Shown: piece by piece, positions 18,130 to 27,960 of the stretch | Numbering within the stretch: the stretch's first letter is position 1 | How the letters are laid out: the number at the start of each line of letters is the position of its first letter | NCBI RefSeq assembly: GCF_026340675.1 | Contig: NZ_JAPEOX010000001.1 | Span: 6,634,001-6,698,000, forward strand | DNA length: 64,000 nucleotides | Source: Streptomyces sp. NBC_01264 | Lineage (GTDB): Bacteria; Actinomycetota; Actinomycetes; Streptomycetales; Streptomycetaceae | Direction of reading: 5' to 3' | The notes under the pieces: model-generated | Databases searched by the model: none | What the model was told of the DNA's origin: nothing | What the model saw: the letters and a program-made list of their open reading frames with translations, nothing else | Made by a program: the position numbers and the translations under genes

Positions 18130-19893
18130 GTGATCCGCAGAAAGAAGGCGCTCGCGATCACCGCGGTGGTCGCTGCCCTCTCGATGTCCGCCGTGGCATG
18201 TGGCAAGGACGAGGCCAAGACCCCGTCCAAGGACAAGCCGGCCGCGACGGGCTTCAACGCCGCGACCACCGGCGTGGTGAACCCGTCCACCACCAAGGGC
18301 GGAGAGCTCAAGCTCTGGTCCCCCCAGGACGTCGACTACCTCGACCCGGCGCGCGCCTACTACGGCTTCGTCTGGAACCTGCAGCGCCTCTACATCCGCC
18401 AGCTGTTCGCGTACGACAGCAAGCCGGGCGCCGCGGGCACCAAGCTGGTCCCGGACCTCGCCGCGGGCGACCCGGTCCTGAGCAACGACGGCAAGACGTA
18501 CACCGTCAAGATCAAGGACGGCGTCAAGTTCGAGGACGGCACGCCGATCACCTCGAAGGACTTCAAGTACGGCATCGAGCGCGTCTTCGCGCAGGACGTG
18601 CTGTCCGGTGGTCCCACGTACCTGATCGACATCCTCGACCAGGGCCAGAAGTACCCCGGCCCGTACAAGGACACCGACCCCGACAAGATGGGTCTGAAGT
18701 CCGTCCAGACGCCGGACGACAAGACGATCGTCTTCAACCTGGCGAGCGCCAACTCGGACTTCAAGTACCTGCTGGCCATGCCGTCCTCCTCCCCGGTCCC
18801 CGCGGGCAAGGACACGGGCGCCACCTACACCAACAAGCCGGTCTCCACCGGTCCTTACAAGGTGTCGGAGTTCACGGCGAGCAAGGGCGCGACCTTCGTC
18901 CGCAACGAGAACTGGGACCCGAAGACGGACACGATCCGCACGGGCCTGCCGGACAAGGTCAGCTTCACGGTGACCACCAACCCGGACGACATGGACCAGC
19001 GTCTGATCTCCGGTGACATCGACCTCGCGGTCGACGGCACGGGCATGCAGGCCGCCGGCAAGAACAAGGTCCTCAAGGACGAGGCGCTCAAGGCCAACGC
19101 GGACAACCCGTTCACGGGCTACATCCGCTACTTCGCCTTCCCGACGGACGTCGCCCCGTTCGACAACATCGAGTGCCGCAAGGCCGTCATCTACGCGGCC
19201 GACCCGAAGTCCCTGCAGACGGCCCGAGGCGGCCCGACCAGCGGTGACCTCGGCGCGAACATGCTGCCGCCCGGCATCCCCGGCTCCGACAAGAAGTACG
19301 ACCCGTTCGGCCTGACGAAGGGCGAGCCGCAGGCCGACAAGGCCAAGGAAGCGCTCAAGGCCTGTGGCAAGCCCGAGGGCTTCACCACCACCATCGCGGT
19401 CCGCAACAACCGTGCCCCCGAGGTCAAGTCCGCCGAGTCCCTGCAGGCGGCCCTCGACAAGGTCGGCATCAAGGCCACGATCGACCAGTACGACGGCAAG
19501 CTGTCCTCTTCCGTCATCGGTTCGCCCGAGAACGTGAAGGCCAAGGGCTACGGCATCATCGTCATGGGCTGGGGCGCCGACTACAACTCCGGCTCGGGCT
19601 TCCTGCAGCCGCTGATCGACGGCACGTTCATCCTGAAGAACGGCAACAACAACTACACGATGACGAACGACCCGGAGATCAACGGGCTGTTCAAGACCGC
19701 CGCTGCCGCTGCCACCCCGGACGCCGCCGCGCCGTTCTACACGCAGATCAACCAGAAGATCATGGAGAAGGCCCTCTACCTGCCGATCAACTTCGACAAG
19801 GCCTTCGTCTACCACAACCCGCGCCTGACCAACGTCTACTTCAACGACTCGATGGGCAAGATCGACCTTGCCACCATCGGCGTCATGAAGTAG
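18130..19893 (+). CDS. Peptide ABC transporter substrate-binding lipoprotein
   Basis: 587 residues from GTG with GGAGG 9 bases upstream. The signal peptide with lipobox SAVAC (lipidated Cys about residue 23) is followed by the SBP family 5 fold. GGELKLWSPQDVDYLDPARAYYG, LVPDLAAG, KTYTVKIKDGVKFEDGTPITSKDFKYGIERVF and STGPYKV are diagnostic segments. It is anchored outside the membrane and delivers oligopeptides to the DppB/DppC permeases. It lies 40 bases after the permease gene. Confidence 0.95.
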   Translation: MIRRKKALAITAVVAALSMSAVACGKDEAKTPSKDKPAATGFNAATTGVVNPSTTKGGELKLWSPQDVDYLDPARAYYGFVWNLQRLYIRQLFAYDSKPGAAGTKLVPDLAAGDPVLSNDGKTYTVKIKDGVKFEDGTPITSKDFKYGIERVFAQDVLSGGPTYLIDILDQGQKYPGPYKDTDPDKMGLKSVQTPDDKTIVFNLASANSDFKYLLAMPSSSPVPAGKDTGATYTNKPVSTGPYKVSEFTASKGATFVRNENWDPKTDTIRTGLPDKVSFTVTTNPDDMDQRLISGDIDLAVDGTGMQAAGKNKVLKDEALKANADNPFTGYIRYFAFPTDVAPFDNIECRKAVIYAADPKSLQTARGGPTSGDLGANMLPPGIPGSDKKYDPFGLTKGEPQADKAKEALKACGKPEGFTTTIAVRNNRAPEVKSAESLQAALDKVGIKATIDQYDGKLSSSVIGSPENVKAKGYGIIVMGWGADYNSGSGFLQPLIDGTFILKNGNNNYTMTNDPEINGLFKTAAAAATPDAAAPFYTQINQKIMEKALYLPINFDKAFVYHNPRLTNVYFNDSMGKIDLATIGVMK

Positions 19894-19914
19894 TCGAAGC
19901 CGCCGAGGAACCCA

Positions 19915-19939
19915 GGCCGCCCGGCCCCGCCGGGCGGCC
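19915..19939 (+). terminator. Intra-operon hairpin after the binding-protein gene
   Basis: A perfect 10-bp GC stem (19915-19924 with 19930-19939) and a 5-base loop lie 22 bases after the binding-protein stop and before dppB. Such hairpins often stabilise or partly terminate the message, keeping binding protein in excess. Confidence 0.6.
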
Positions 19940-20076
19940 CAGGGCCCGCGGCACGTCAGACACAGCTGGTTCGCCTTCACCGCACATGCGCTAGTCCGAA
20001 GGGCAGGTGAAGGCCGCAGGCGGCGGCTGCCGTCCCCACAAGGGGCGGCGGTCGCCGGCCCGAGCGGCCGACTGCA

Positions 20077-21078
20077 GTGCTCGTCTACCTCATACGGCGA
20101 CTTTTCAACGTCGCCGCAACGCTGCTGGTGGTCTCCGCGGTCACCTTCGGCATCTTCTTCGCGGTCCCGAAGCTGACCGGCAGCGACCCGGCGCTCATGT
20201 ACGCCGGACGCGAGACCAACGCGACCGCCCTGGCGGGCATCCGGGTGAAGATGGGCTTCGACAAGCCCATCTCCGAGCAGTACCTGATCTTCATGAAGGG
20301 CATCTTCGCCGGCCGGGACTACGACGGCGGCACAGAGATCACACACTGTGCGGCCCCGTGCTTCGGCTACTCCTTCAAGACCGAGGTGCCCGTCTGGGAC
20401 ACCATGGTCGACCGCATGCCGGTCACCCTCTCGCTCGCTCTCGGCGCTGCCGTGATCTGGGTGATCGCGGGTGTGGCCACCGGTGTGATCTCGGCGCTCA
20501 GGCGCCGCACCGTGGTCGACCGCACCGTCATGATCGGCGCGCTCGCCGGTGTGTCCCTGCCGATCTTCTTCACCGGCATGGTGGCCCCAGCGATCTTCGT
20601 CTACGGCCTCGGCTGGCTGGACGTCTCCAACTACAAACCCATCACCGAGGATCCGGTGGCCTGGCTCAACTCCCTGATCCTGCCCTGGGTGACCCTGGCC
20701 TTCCTCTTCGCCGCCACCTACGCCCGCATCACCCGCGCCACGATGCTGGAGGTCCTCGGCGAGGACTACATCCGCACCGCCCGGGCCAAGGGCCTCAAGG
20801 AGGGCGTGGTCATCCGCAAGCACGCCCTGCGCTCGACCCTCACCCCCGTCGTCACGATGTTCGGCCTCGACCTCGGCGGACTCCTCGGCGGCGCGGTGCT
20901 CACCGAGACGACCTTCAACTTCCAGGGCCTGGGAACGGCCGCCGTCGCCGCCATCAGCGCGGGAGACCTCCCCGTGATCATGGGAGTCACCTTGCTCTCC
21001 GCGCTCTTCGTGGTGCTGGCCAACCTGATCGTGGACATGCTGTACGCCGTCATCGACCCGCGCGTGAGGCTGACGTGA
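20077..21078 (+). CDS. Peptide ABC transporter permease (DppB type)
   Basis: 333 residues from GTG (MLVYLIRRLFNVAATLLVVSAVTFGIFF). The N-terminal helix with LIRRL is typical of B-type permeases. About six transmembrane helices are visible, and the EAA loop is EDYIRTARAKGLKEGVVIRKHALR (about residues 229-252). An extracytoplasmic segment with Cys pair HCAAPCFGY (about residue 90) is notable and may form a disulfide. The stop overlaps the next start by four bases. Confidence 0.93.
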   Translation: MLVYLIRRLFNVAATLLVVSAVTFGIFFAVPKLTGSDPALMYAGRETNATALAGIRVKMGFDKPISEQYLIFMKGIFAGRDYDGGTEITHCAAPCFGYSFKTEVPVWDTMVDRMPVTLSLALGAAVIWVIAGVATGVISALRRRTVVDRTVMIGALAGVSLPIFFTGMVAPAIFVYGLGWLDVSNYKPITEDPVAWLNSLILPWVTLAFLFAATYARITRATMLEVLGEDYIRTARAKGLKEGVVIRKHALRSTLTPVVTMFGLDLGGLLGGAVLTETTFNFQGLGTAAVAAISAGDLPVIMGVTLLSALFVVLANLIVDMLYAVIDPRVRLT

Positions 21079-22235
21079 CCGAGAACCACCCCACCGCAGA
21101 CGCAGCCGCCGCTTCCGCGTCCGCCACGGCATCCGCCCCCGTGCCGACCCCCGCCTTCGTGCCCGAGCAGGGCGGGGCCCGGGACCGGGCCTTCCTCTCG
21201 GTGCGCGACCTCAAGGTGCACTTCCCGACCGACGACGGCCTGGTCAAGTCCGTCGACGGGCTCTCCTTCGACCTGGAGCGCGGCAAGACCCTCGGCATCG
21301 TGGGCGAGTCGGGCTCCGGCAAGTCGGTCACCTCGCTCGCCATCATGGGCCTGCACCGCACCGGCCACGTCCGCAACCGCCCGCAGATCTCCGGCGAGGT
21401 CGTGCTCGACGGCGAGGACCTCGTCCAGGCCGACGCGGACCGCGTCCGCACGCTGCGCGGGCGCAAGATGGCGATGGTCTTCCAGGACCCGCTGTCCGCG
21501 ATGCACCCGTACTACTCGGTCGGCAAGCAGATCGTCGAGGCCTACCGGACCCACCACGACGTCGACAAGAAGACCGCGCGCAAGCGTGCGGTTGAGATGC
21601 TCGACCGCGTCGGCATCCCGGAGCCCCAGCAGCGCGTGGACTCGTACCCGCACGAGTTCTCGGGCGGCATGCGCCAGCGCGCGATGATCGCGATGTCGCT
21701 GGTCAACAACCCCGAGCTGCTCATCGCCGACGAGCCGACCACCGCACTGGACGTCACCGTCCAGGCACAGATCCTGGACCTGATCCGGGACCTGCAGAAG
21801 GAGTTCGGCTCCGCCGTCATCATGATCACGCACGACCTCGGTGTGGTCGCCGAGATGGCCGACGACATCCTCGTGATGTACGGCGGCCGGTGCGTGGAGC
21901 GCGGCAGCGCCGAGAAGATCTTCTACGAGCCCCGCCACCCCTACACCTGGGGCCTGCTCGGCTCGATGCCCCGCATCGACCGCGAACAGACCGACCGCCT
22001 CATCCCGGTCAAGGGCTCGCCGCCCAGCCTCATCAACATCCCCAGCGGCTGTGCCTTCCACCCGCGCTGCCCGTACGCCGACCTGCCCAAGGGCGGCATC
22101 ACCCGTACCCAGCGGCCCGAACTGGCGCTGGTCGAGGGAGCCGCGGAGGGCGACGGCCGGCACTGGGCCGCCTGCCACCTCTCGCCGGAGCAGCGGAACC
22201 GGATCTGGACCGAAGAGATTGCGCCGAAGCTGTGA
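21075..22235 (+). CDS. Peptide ABC transporter ATPase (DppD type)
   Basis: 386 residues from the GTG of a GTGA overlap with dppB. An Ala/Thr-rich N-terminal extension of about 35 residues precedes the ATPase core. Motifs: Walker [13 protein letters not shown]-loop [11 protein letters not shown], signature [13 protein letters not shown], Walker [13 protein letters not shown], switch ITHDLG. The C-terminal oligopeptide-family domain has Cys-rich [12 protein letters not shown]. It powers uptake with the DppF-type partner. Confidence 0.94.
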   Translation: MTENHPTADAAAASASATASAPVPTPAFVPEQGGARDRAFLSVRDLKVHFPTDDGLVKSVDGLSFDLERGKTLGIVGESGSGKSVTSLAIMGLHRTGHVRNRPQISGEVVLDGEDLVQADADRVRTLRGRKMAMVFQDPLSAMHPYYSVGKQIVEAYRTHHDVDKKTARKRAVEMLDRVGIPEPQQRVDSYPHEFSGGMRQRAMIAMSLVNNPELLIADEPTTALDVTVQAQILDLIRDLQKEFGSAVIMITHDLGVVAEMADDILVMYGGRCVERGSAEKIFYEPRHPYTWGLLGSMPRIDREQTDRLIPVKGSPPSLINIPSGCAFHPRCPYADLPKGGITRTQRPELALVEGAAEGDGRHWAACHLSPEQRNRIWTEEIAPKL

Positions 22236-23335
22236 CCGATATGAAGAAGACGGCAACGGGCACGGTCCCCGCACAGGCGGACTCGTCCCCCGAGCCGCTG
22301 CTGAAGGTGACCGGGCTGGTCAAGCACTTCCCCATCACCAAGGGCCTGCTGCGCCGCCAGACCGGCGCCGTGAAGGCCGTCGACGGCATCGACTTCGACG
22401 TCCGGCGCGGTGAGACCCTCGGCATCGTCGGCGAGTCCGGCTGCGGCAAGTCGACCATGGGCCGGCTGATCACCCGGCTGCTCGAACCGACCGGCGGCAA
22501 GGTCGAGTTCGAGGGCAGGGACATCACGCACCTGAGCGTGTCCGGCATGCGCCCGCTGCGCCGCGACGTCCAGATGATCTTCCAGGACCCCTACGGCTCG
22601 CTGAACCCGCGGCACACGGTGGGCACCATCGTCAGCGCCCCGTTCAAGCTCCAGGGCGTCGAGCCCGAGGGCGGCCTCAAGGCGGAGGTCCAGCGGCTGC
22701 TGGCGCTCGTGGGACTCAACCCGGAGCACTACAACCGCTACCCGCACGAGTTCTCCGGCGGTCAGCGCCAGCGCATCGGCATCGCCCGCGCCCTGGCCCT
22801 GAAGCCGAAGCTCGTCGTGGCCGACGAGCCGGTCTCGGCCCTGGACGTCTCCATCCAGGCCCAGGTGGTCAACCTGCTGGACGACCTCCAGGAGGAGCTC
22901 GGCCTCACGTACGTGATCATCGCCCACGACCTGTCGGTCATCCGGCACGTCTCGGACCGGATCGCGGTCATGTACCTCGGCAAGATCGTCGAGCTCGCGG
23001 ACAACAAGTCCCTGTACACGGCGCCCATGCACCCGTACACCACGGCCCTGATGTCGGCCGTCCCGGTGCCGGACCCGCGCCGGCGCGGAGCGAAGAGCGG
23101 CCGCATCCTGCTCAAGGGGGACGTGCCCTCCCCGATCTCGCCGCCGAGCGGCTGCCGCTTCCACACCCGGTGCTGGAAGGCCACCCAGATCTGCACCACG
23201 CAGGAGCCCCCGCTCCTCGCGCTGAAGACCGGCCACCAGGTCGCCTGCCACCACCCGGAGAACGCCCCCGACCAGGCCCCGGGCGACCCGGCCCTGCCGG
23301 GCGCGGCGGAGGTCGTGGCGAAGCCGACGGTCTGA
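22232..23335 (+). CDS. Peptide ABC transporter ATPase (DppF type)
   Basis: 367 residues from the GTG that overlaps the previous stop (an in-frame ATG three codons later is an alternative). Walker [13 protein letters not shown]-loop [14 protein letters not shown], signature [13 protein letters not shown], Walker [13 protein letters not shown] and switch IAHDLS are all intact. The C-terminal domain has [11 protein letters not shown], comparable to the partner ATPase. It is the last gene of the operon and is followed by a hairpin. Confidence 0.94.
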   Translation: MTDMKKTATGTVPAQADSSPEPLLKVTGLVKHFPITKGLLRRQTGAVKAVDGIDFDVRRGETLGIVGESGCGKSTMGRLITRLLEPTGGKVEFEGRDITHLSVSGMRPLRRDVQMIFQDPYGSLNPRHTVGTIVSAPFKLQGVEPEGGLKAEVQRLLALVGLNPEHYNRYPHEFSGGQRQRIGIARALALKPKLVVADEPVSALDVSIQAQVVNLLDDLQEELGLTYVIIAHDLSVIRHVSDRIAVMYLGKIVELADNKSLYTAPMHPYTTALMSAVPVPDPRRRGAKSGRILLKGDVPSPISPPSGCRFHTRCWKATQICTTQEPPLLALKTGHQVACHHPENAPDQAPGDPALPGAAEVVAKPTV

Positions 23336-23345
23336 GCCCACCTCA

Positions 23346-23373
23346 GGCGGCGCCGGCCGGGTCCGGCGCCGCC
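23346..23373 (+). terminator. Hairpin terminator of the peptide ABC operon
   Basis: A perfect 11-bp stem (23346-23356 with 23363-23373) with a 6-base loop, 10 bases after the last ATPase stop. Confidence 0.75.
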
Positions 23374-23713
23374 GGGGGAGATCCGGCGCCACCCCGGAAG
23401 GCGCCGGGGCGCCGCTGGGTGACGTCGGAGCTGCCCGGTGGTGCATTGCCGCCGCCGGGGCGGCACCGTCCCCGCCGGCACCCTGCGTCCCGTGCCGGCC
23501 GACTGCCCGGGGCCCCACCGGGCCAAATCAGCCCCGCCGGCGTTTGAGTCGCGGGGGTTCGGGGGCGGAGCCCCTGACGGCGGCGCCGCACCCGGCCGCG
23601 GTCCGGACCCCCACGGGGTGCGGTCCCGACCTGGCAGGGCCTGCCGCCCCTTCGCAGCCGTGGCCGCGCCACACATGTTCGAGCCCGCCGCGGGCGACCG
23701 GCACAATGAGCCC
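23374..23713. other. Intergenic region with partial dispersed repeat
   Basis: About 340 bases. The middle part (about 23520-23580) contains the half-element CAGCCCCGCCGGCGTTTGAG followed by a GGGGCGGAGCCCC-type hairpin, the same family as the larger copies near 25.5 and 43.1 kb. Nothing else is recognised. Confidence 0.5.
23520..23582 (+). repeat. Dispersed intergenic repeat, partial copy
   Basis: It shares the GCCGGCGTTTGAG core and the following GGGGGCGGAGCCCC hairpin with the copies at 25.4-25.8 and 43.0-43.2 kb. It lacks the AACGGTGGAAGGGCGGGTAG tail. Confidence 0.65.
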
Positions 23714-24370
23714 GTGCTCCACGATCTCTTCCCGCCCGGAGTCCAGCACAGCCTGGACCTCGCGGGCATCTTCGTCTTCGCCACGGCCGGCGCGCTGCTC
23801 GCCGTACGCAAGAACTTCGACGTCTTCGGCATCGTCGTCCTCGCGCTCGTCACCGCCCTCGGCGGCGGCCTGTTCCGCGACATCGTCATCGGCGCCACCC
23901 CGGCCGCGGCCTTCAGCGATCTCGGGTTCTTCGTCACGCCGCTGGTCGCCGCCGCGATCGTCTTCTTCCTGCACCCCGAGGTCCAGCGGATCAACCGCGC
24001 CATCAACGTCTTCGACGCGGCCGGCCTCGGGCTGTTCTGCGTGACGGGCACGACCAAGGCCTACGAGTACGGCCTCGGCCTCACCGCCTCCGCCGCGCTC
24101 GGCCTGGCGACCGCCGTCGGCGGGGGCGTCCTGCGCGACGTCCTGGTCAACGAGGTGCCCTCGCTGCTGCGCGACCGCGAGATGTACGCCGTGCCGGCCG
24201 TCATCGGCGCCTCGATGGTGGCGCTGTTCATCAGCTTCGACAACCTGAACGCCCTGACGACGGGCCTGGCGATCGTCACCACCTTCGTGCTGCGGCTCCT
24301 CGCCATCCGTTTCCACTGGCGGGCGCCGCTCGCGTGGAACCGCCGCTCGTCGGTGGCGGAGGAGCCGTAG
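23714..24370 (+). CDS. TRIC/UPF0126 family cation channel protein
   Basis: 218 residues from GTG (MLHDLFPPGVQHSLDLAGIFVFATAGALLAVRK). It shows two homologous halves with the signature repeats GIFVFATAGALLAVRKNFDVFGIVVLALVTALGGGLFRDI and GLGLFCVTGTTKAYEYGL....ATAVGGGVLRDVLVNEVP. The seven-helix, twice-GGG(L/V)xRD pattern defines this family. Prokaryotic TRIC proteins conduct K+/Na+ as trimers. No ribosome site is obvious, and an ATG 13 codons upstream is a possible start. It is monocistronic. Confidence 0.9.
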   Translation: MLHDLFPPGVQHSLDLAGIFVFATAGALLAVRKNFDVFGIVVLALVTALGGGLFRDIVIGATPAAAFSDLGFFVTPLVAAAIVFFLHPEVQRINRAINVFDAAGLGLFCVTGTTKAYEYGLGLTASAALGLATAVGGGVLRDVLVNEVPSLLRDREMYAVPAVIGASMVALFISFDNLNALTTGLAIVTTFVLRLLAIRFHWRAPLAWNRRSSVAEEP

Positions 24371-24448
24371 GGCGGCCGGGAGGGGCCGTAGCGGTCGCCA
24401 CAGTCGCCAAAGCTACCGCTTAGTAGGGGTCGGGTGTACGGTCGTTCC

Positions 24449-25324
24449 ATGTCTCACGCAGCTGCCAAGGCCTCCATCGGCGACAGCGAGTTCGACCGCG
24501 ACACCGCCGTCACCGCCCGTGCGGGCGAGCCCGGGGTGTACGACGCGGAGCTCTCCGCCGGGTGGACCATCATCACCGCCGTCAACGGTGGATACCTGCT
24601 GGCCCTCGTCGGCCGCGCCCTCTCGTCGGCCCTGCCGCACCCGGACCCCTTCACGGTCTCCGCGCACTACCTGACCTCCTCGGTTCCCGGCCCCGCCGTG
24701 ATCCGCACCGAGGTCGTACGGGTCGGCCGCAGGCTCTCCACCGGGCAGGCCTCCCTCTTCCAGTTCGACGAGAGCGGCGCCGAGGTCGAGCGGATCCGCG
24801 TCCTGGCCTCCTACGGGGACCTCGCGGCGCTCCCCGACTCCGTCCACACGACGGCCCTCCCGCCCGTCATCCCCGCCTACGAGGACTGCCTCGGCCCCGA
24901 GGCCGGCCCGGCCCCGATCCCCGGCAGCTCGGCGATCGTGGACCGGCTCCGGCTGCGGCTGGACCCGGAGACGGCCGGCTGGGCCGTCGGGCAGCCCTCG
25001 GGCAAGGGGGAGATGCGGTCCTGGTTCGAGCTCGCGGACGGCCGCGACGCGGACCCCTTCTCCCTCCTCCTGGCGGTGGACGCGCTCCCGCCGACTTCCT
25101 TCGACCTCGGCCTGCTCGGCTGGACCCCGACGGTGGAACTCACCACCCACATCCGCCACCGTCCGGCGCCCGGTCCGCTCCGGGTGTCGATCACCACGCG
25201 GAACTTGGCGGGGGGCTTCCTGGAGGAGGACGCGGAGGTCTGGGACTCGGCGGACCGACTGGTCGCCCAGTCCCGCCAGCTGGCGAGTGCCCCCCGGGGG
25301 GCGGCCGTTCCTGCCCCTTCTTGA
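24449..25324 (+). CDS. Thioesterase family protein (acyl-CoA thioesterase-like)
   Basis: 291 residues from ATG. A double hot-dog layout is visible. The first half is AGWTIITAVNGGYLLALVGRAL....DPFTVSAHYLTSSVPGPAVIRTEVVRVGRRLSTGQASLFQ (about residues 35-115). The second half, WFELADGRDADPFSLLLAVDALPPTSFDLG..GWTPTVELTTHIRHRPAPGPLRV, lies at about 190-250. This is the TesB-like/acyl-CoA thioesterase pattern; the natural acyl substrate is unknown. It stands alone, 78 bases after the TRIC gene. Confidence 0.85.
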   Translation: MSHAAAKASIGDSEFDRDTAVTARAGEPGVYDAELSAGWTIITAVNGGYLLALVGRALSSALPHPDPFTVSAHYLTSSVPGPAVIRTEVVRVGRRLSTGQASLFQFDESGAEVERIRVLASYGDLAALPDSVHTTALPPVIPAYEDCLGPEAGPAPIPGSSAIVDRLRLRLDPETAGWAVGQPSGKGEMRSWFELADGRDADPFSLLLAVDALPPTSFDLGLLGWTPTVELTTHIRHRPAPGPLRVSITTRNLAGGFLEEDAEVWDSADRLVAQSRQLASAPRGAAVPAPS

Positions 25325-26007
25325 TGCGTCCCTCGCACCGCTACGCGGGCTTCGGGCCGCTGCGCCGGACTCCGTCCGGCGGCGGCTGGGCGGGGCTGGC
25401 GCCACCGCCGTCCCGGCACGGGTGGGCGGGTGCGGCTGGGTCGGCCCTGCGGGGCGAGGTCCCCTACCCGCCCTTCGCCCGTTCCCCGGGCGGTGCCCGG
25501 ACCTCTGTTGTGTGCGGCGCCGTTGCCAGGGGCCAGCCCCCGGAACCCCCGCTCCTCAAACGCCGGAGGGGCTGATTTCGCCGGGCCGGGGCTGGATTGC
25601 CCGCAGGGCAATTCCAGCCCCTCCGGCGTTTGAGGAGCGGGGTCTGGGGCGGAGCCCCAGGGGCTCGGGCGGAGCCCGGGGCCTGACGGGTCAGGGCGGA
25701 GCCCTGGGAACGGTGGAAGGGCGGGTAGGGGAACTCCGCCCCGCGCAGCGGCACACCGGCGAGCCCCGCGCCCCCCGGGGCCGAGGGGGCCGGGCCGCAC
25801 GCACGGTGCCTCGGACTCGCCGGGCGCCCGGCGAGGGTCAGGGGTGTCGTGCCCCAGGCACGGGTCGCCCAGGGCGCCCCGCGCACGGTGAGGGGCAACG
25901 GGGCCGCGCCCCACGCACGGTGCCCGGCGGGTCGGACGGATCCGTCAGGGGGTGTGAGGGGACGGCGGGGGAACCCGGGTGCGGGGGACTCGTAGAATCG
26001 GGGGATC
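25325..26007. other. Long non-coding interval before the cysteine desulfurase gene
   Basis: 683 bases: the end of the thioesterase gene, the inverted repeat element, then about 240 bases with several degenerate repeats of CCGCGCACGGTG/GCACGGTGCC (near 25800, 25885 and 25915). Open frames here lack codon bias, so I call no gene. Confidence 0.6.
25430..25770. repeat. Large imperfect inverted repeat made of the dispersed element
   Basis: The left arm (about 25435-25580) and right arm (about 25605-25760) are near reverse complements. Both contain the CTCAAACGCCGGAGGGGCTG / CAGCCCCTCCGGCGTTTGAG core, a GGGGCGGAGCCCC hairpin and the GAACGGTGGAAGGGCGGGTA tail leading to GGGGAACTCCGCCCCGCGCA. The centre is GGATTGCCC GCA GGGCAATTCC. 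The surrounding 25325-26007 has no gene. Confidence 0.75.
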
Positions 26008-27171
26008 ATGGCCTACCTCGACCACGCCGCCACCACCCCGATGCTGCCGGAGGCCGCTGCGGCGATGACCGCGCAGTTCGCCGTCACGGGCAACGCGTCC
26101 TCCCTGCACGCCGCCGGCCGCCGCGCCCGCCGCACCGTCGAGGAGGCCCGCGAGGCCCTCGCCGACGCACTCGGGGCCCGTCCGAGCGAGGTGGTCTTCA
26201 CCGCCGGTGGTACGGAGGCCGACAACCTCGCCGTCAAGGGGCTCTACTGGGCCCGCCGCGACGCCGATCCCGCCCGGACCCGCGTCCTCGCCAGCCCCGT
26301 GGAGCACCACGCCGTCCTCGACGCCGTGCACTGGCTCGCCGAGCACGAAGGGGCGCAGGTCGAGTACCTGCCCGTGGACCGCTACGGGCGCGTGCACCCC
26401 GAGGCCTTCCGCGAAGCGGTCGAGCGGGGCCCCGACGACATCGCGCTGGCCACCGTCATGTGGGCCAACAACGAGATCGGTACCGTCATGCCGGTCGCCG
26501 AACTGGCCGCCGTCGCCCGCGAGTACGGCATCCCGCTGCACTCCGACGCCGTCCAGGCCTTCGGTCAGCTCGACGTCCGCTTCGGCGACAGCGGCCTCGC
26601 CGCGATGACCGTGAGCGGCCACAAGGTCGGCGGACCCTACGGGATCGGCGCCCTGCTGCTCGGCCGCGACCAGAGCCCCGTACCCGTCCTGCACGGCGGG
26701 GGCCAGGAGCGGCACGTCCGCTCCGGCACCCTCGACGTCCCGGCCGTCGCCGCCTTCGCGGTGGCAGCCGTACTCGCCGCCGAGCGGCGCGAACGGTTCG
26801 CCACCGAGATCGGCGCCCTGCGCGACCGGCTCGTCGCCGCCGTGCTCCACGAGGTGCCCGACGCGGTCCTGGGCGGCGACCCGGCCGGCCGGCTCCCCGC
26901 CAACGCGCACTTCAGCTTCCCCGGCTGCGAGGGGGACTCCCTGCTGCTCCTGCTCGACGCCCAGGGCATCGAGTGCTCCACCGGCTCCGCCTGCACGGCG
27001 GGCGTGGCGCAGCCCAGCCACGTGCTGCTGGCCACCGGCACGGACCCGCGACTGGCCCGGGGGACCCTGCGCTTCTCCCTCGGCCACACCTCCACGCAGG
27101 CCGACGTGGACGCGGTCGCCGCCGCCATCGGCCCGGCGGTGGCCCGCGCCCGCACGGCGGGGCTGAGCTAG
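26008..27171 (+). CDS. Cysteine desulfurase (NifS/IscS-like)
   Basis: 387 residues from ATG ([16 protein letters not shown]). The PLP lysine is Lys206 in [16 protein letters not shown]. The persulfide-forming cysteine is Cys329 in [37 protein letters not shown] and HSDAVQAFG are all present. It liberates sulfur from cysteine. With mnmA 790 bases downstream on the same strand it most likely feeds tRNA 2-thiouridylation; Fe-S assembly is the alternative. Confidence 0.93.
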   Translation: MAYLDHAATTPMLPEAAAAMTAQFAVTGNASSLHAAGRRARRTVEEAREALADALGARPSEVVFTAGGTEADNLAVKGLYWARRDADPARTRVLASPVEHHAVLDAVHWLAEHEGAQVEYLPVDRYGRVHPEAFREAVERGPDDIALATVMWANNEIGTVMPVAELAAVAREYGIPLHSDAVQAFGQLDVRFGDSGLAAMTVSGHKVGGPYGIGALLLGRDQSPVPVLHGGGQERHVRSGTLDVPAVAAFAVAAVLAAERRERFATEIGALRDRLVAAVLHEVPDAVLGGDPAGRLPANAHFSFPGCEGDSLLLLLDAQGIECSTGSACTAGVAQPSHVLLATGTDPRLARGTLRFSLGHTSTQADVDAVAAAIGPAVARARTAGLS

Positions 27172-27203
27172 GGCGTCCGGGGCGATCAAGGCGGCCAGGG
27201 CGG

Positions 27204-27890
27204 CTAGGCCGTCTTGGCGCCCGCCGTGCCGGCTTCGTTGACCATGCGGAGGTAGCGGTCCCAGTCCCAGTGGCGGCCCGGGTCCGTGTGGTCGGCTCCG
27301 GGCACCTCGGAGTGGCCGAGGAAGTGCTTGCGGTCGGCGGGTATCCCGTACCGCCTGCACACGTCGGCGGCGAGCCGCGCCGAAGCCGCGTACATCGCGT
27401 CCGTGAAGTCCTTCGGCCGGTCCACGAAGCCGACGTGCTCGATGCCGATGCTGCGCTCGTTCATGGACCGGTTGCCCGAGTGGAAGGCGACGTCGAGCTC
27501 GCGCACCATCTGCTCGATGTGGCCGTCCTGGCCGACTATGTAGTGCGCCGACGCCCGGTGGAACGGATTCTTGAAGGCGTCGACCGAGGACTTGAAGCCG
27601 CCCTGGGTGACATGCACCACGATCCGGTCCACCCGGTAGTCCGCGGGCCGGTCCGCCAGCCGCCAGTTCGCCGGAGAGGCAGCCGTCCAGGAAGCCCCCG
27701 CGTGGTCCAGCTCGCCTTCCTTGCGCGGCTTGGACACCCCGGGCACCAGCCACCAGGCCCGCCCGATCTCGTCGCGCCCCACGACCGCCGCGGCCGCCAG
27801 CACCCCGAGGCCGCCGAACAGCACCGCCCTGCGGGTCCGCCCGGGCCGCCCCTTGTTGCCCGTACCGCCCTTGTCGCCCTTGCTCGCCAT
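27204..27890 (-). CDS. Tat-type N-acetylmuramoyl-L-alanine amidase
   Basis: 228 residues from ATG. The N-terminal [23 protein letters not shown] is a twin-arginine signal. The Amidase_2 domain follows: [10 protein letters not shown] (zinc His), [26 protein letters not shown] and [26 protein letters not shown] (zinc and catalytic residues, about residues 190-215). It cleaves the amide bond between MurNAc and stem peptide outside the cell. It is inserted on the opposite strand between the desulfurase and mnmA genes. Confidence 0.92.
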   Translation of the reverse strand: MASKGDKGGTGNKGRPGRTRRAVLFGGLGVLAAAAVVGRDEIGRAWWLVPGVSKPRKEGELDHAGASWTAASPANWRLADRPADYRVDRIVVHVTQGGFKSSVDAFKNPFHRASAHYIVGQDGHIEQMVRELDVAFHSGNRSMNERSIGIEHVGFVDRPKDFTDAMYAASARLAADVCRRYGIPADRKHFLGHSEVPGADHTDPGRHWDWDRYLRMVNEAGTAGAKTA

Positions 27891-27960
27891 GGTGATCCAC
27901 CCCCTGCCACCGAGAACGCGCTGTGACCCCGCGCGGTTCCCCCGTACCCTGGAAGGTGCT

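Noticed and set aside
18037..21132. Very long open frame antisense to the peptide ABC operon (also 58890-62336 and 55229-58093)
   Set aside because: These are shadow frames: third-position G/C bias lies on the opposite strand, their proteins are Arg/Asp/Gly-rich low complexity, and they overlap genes with clear motifs.
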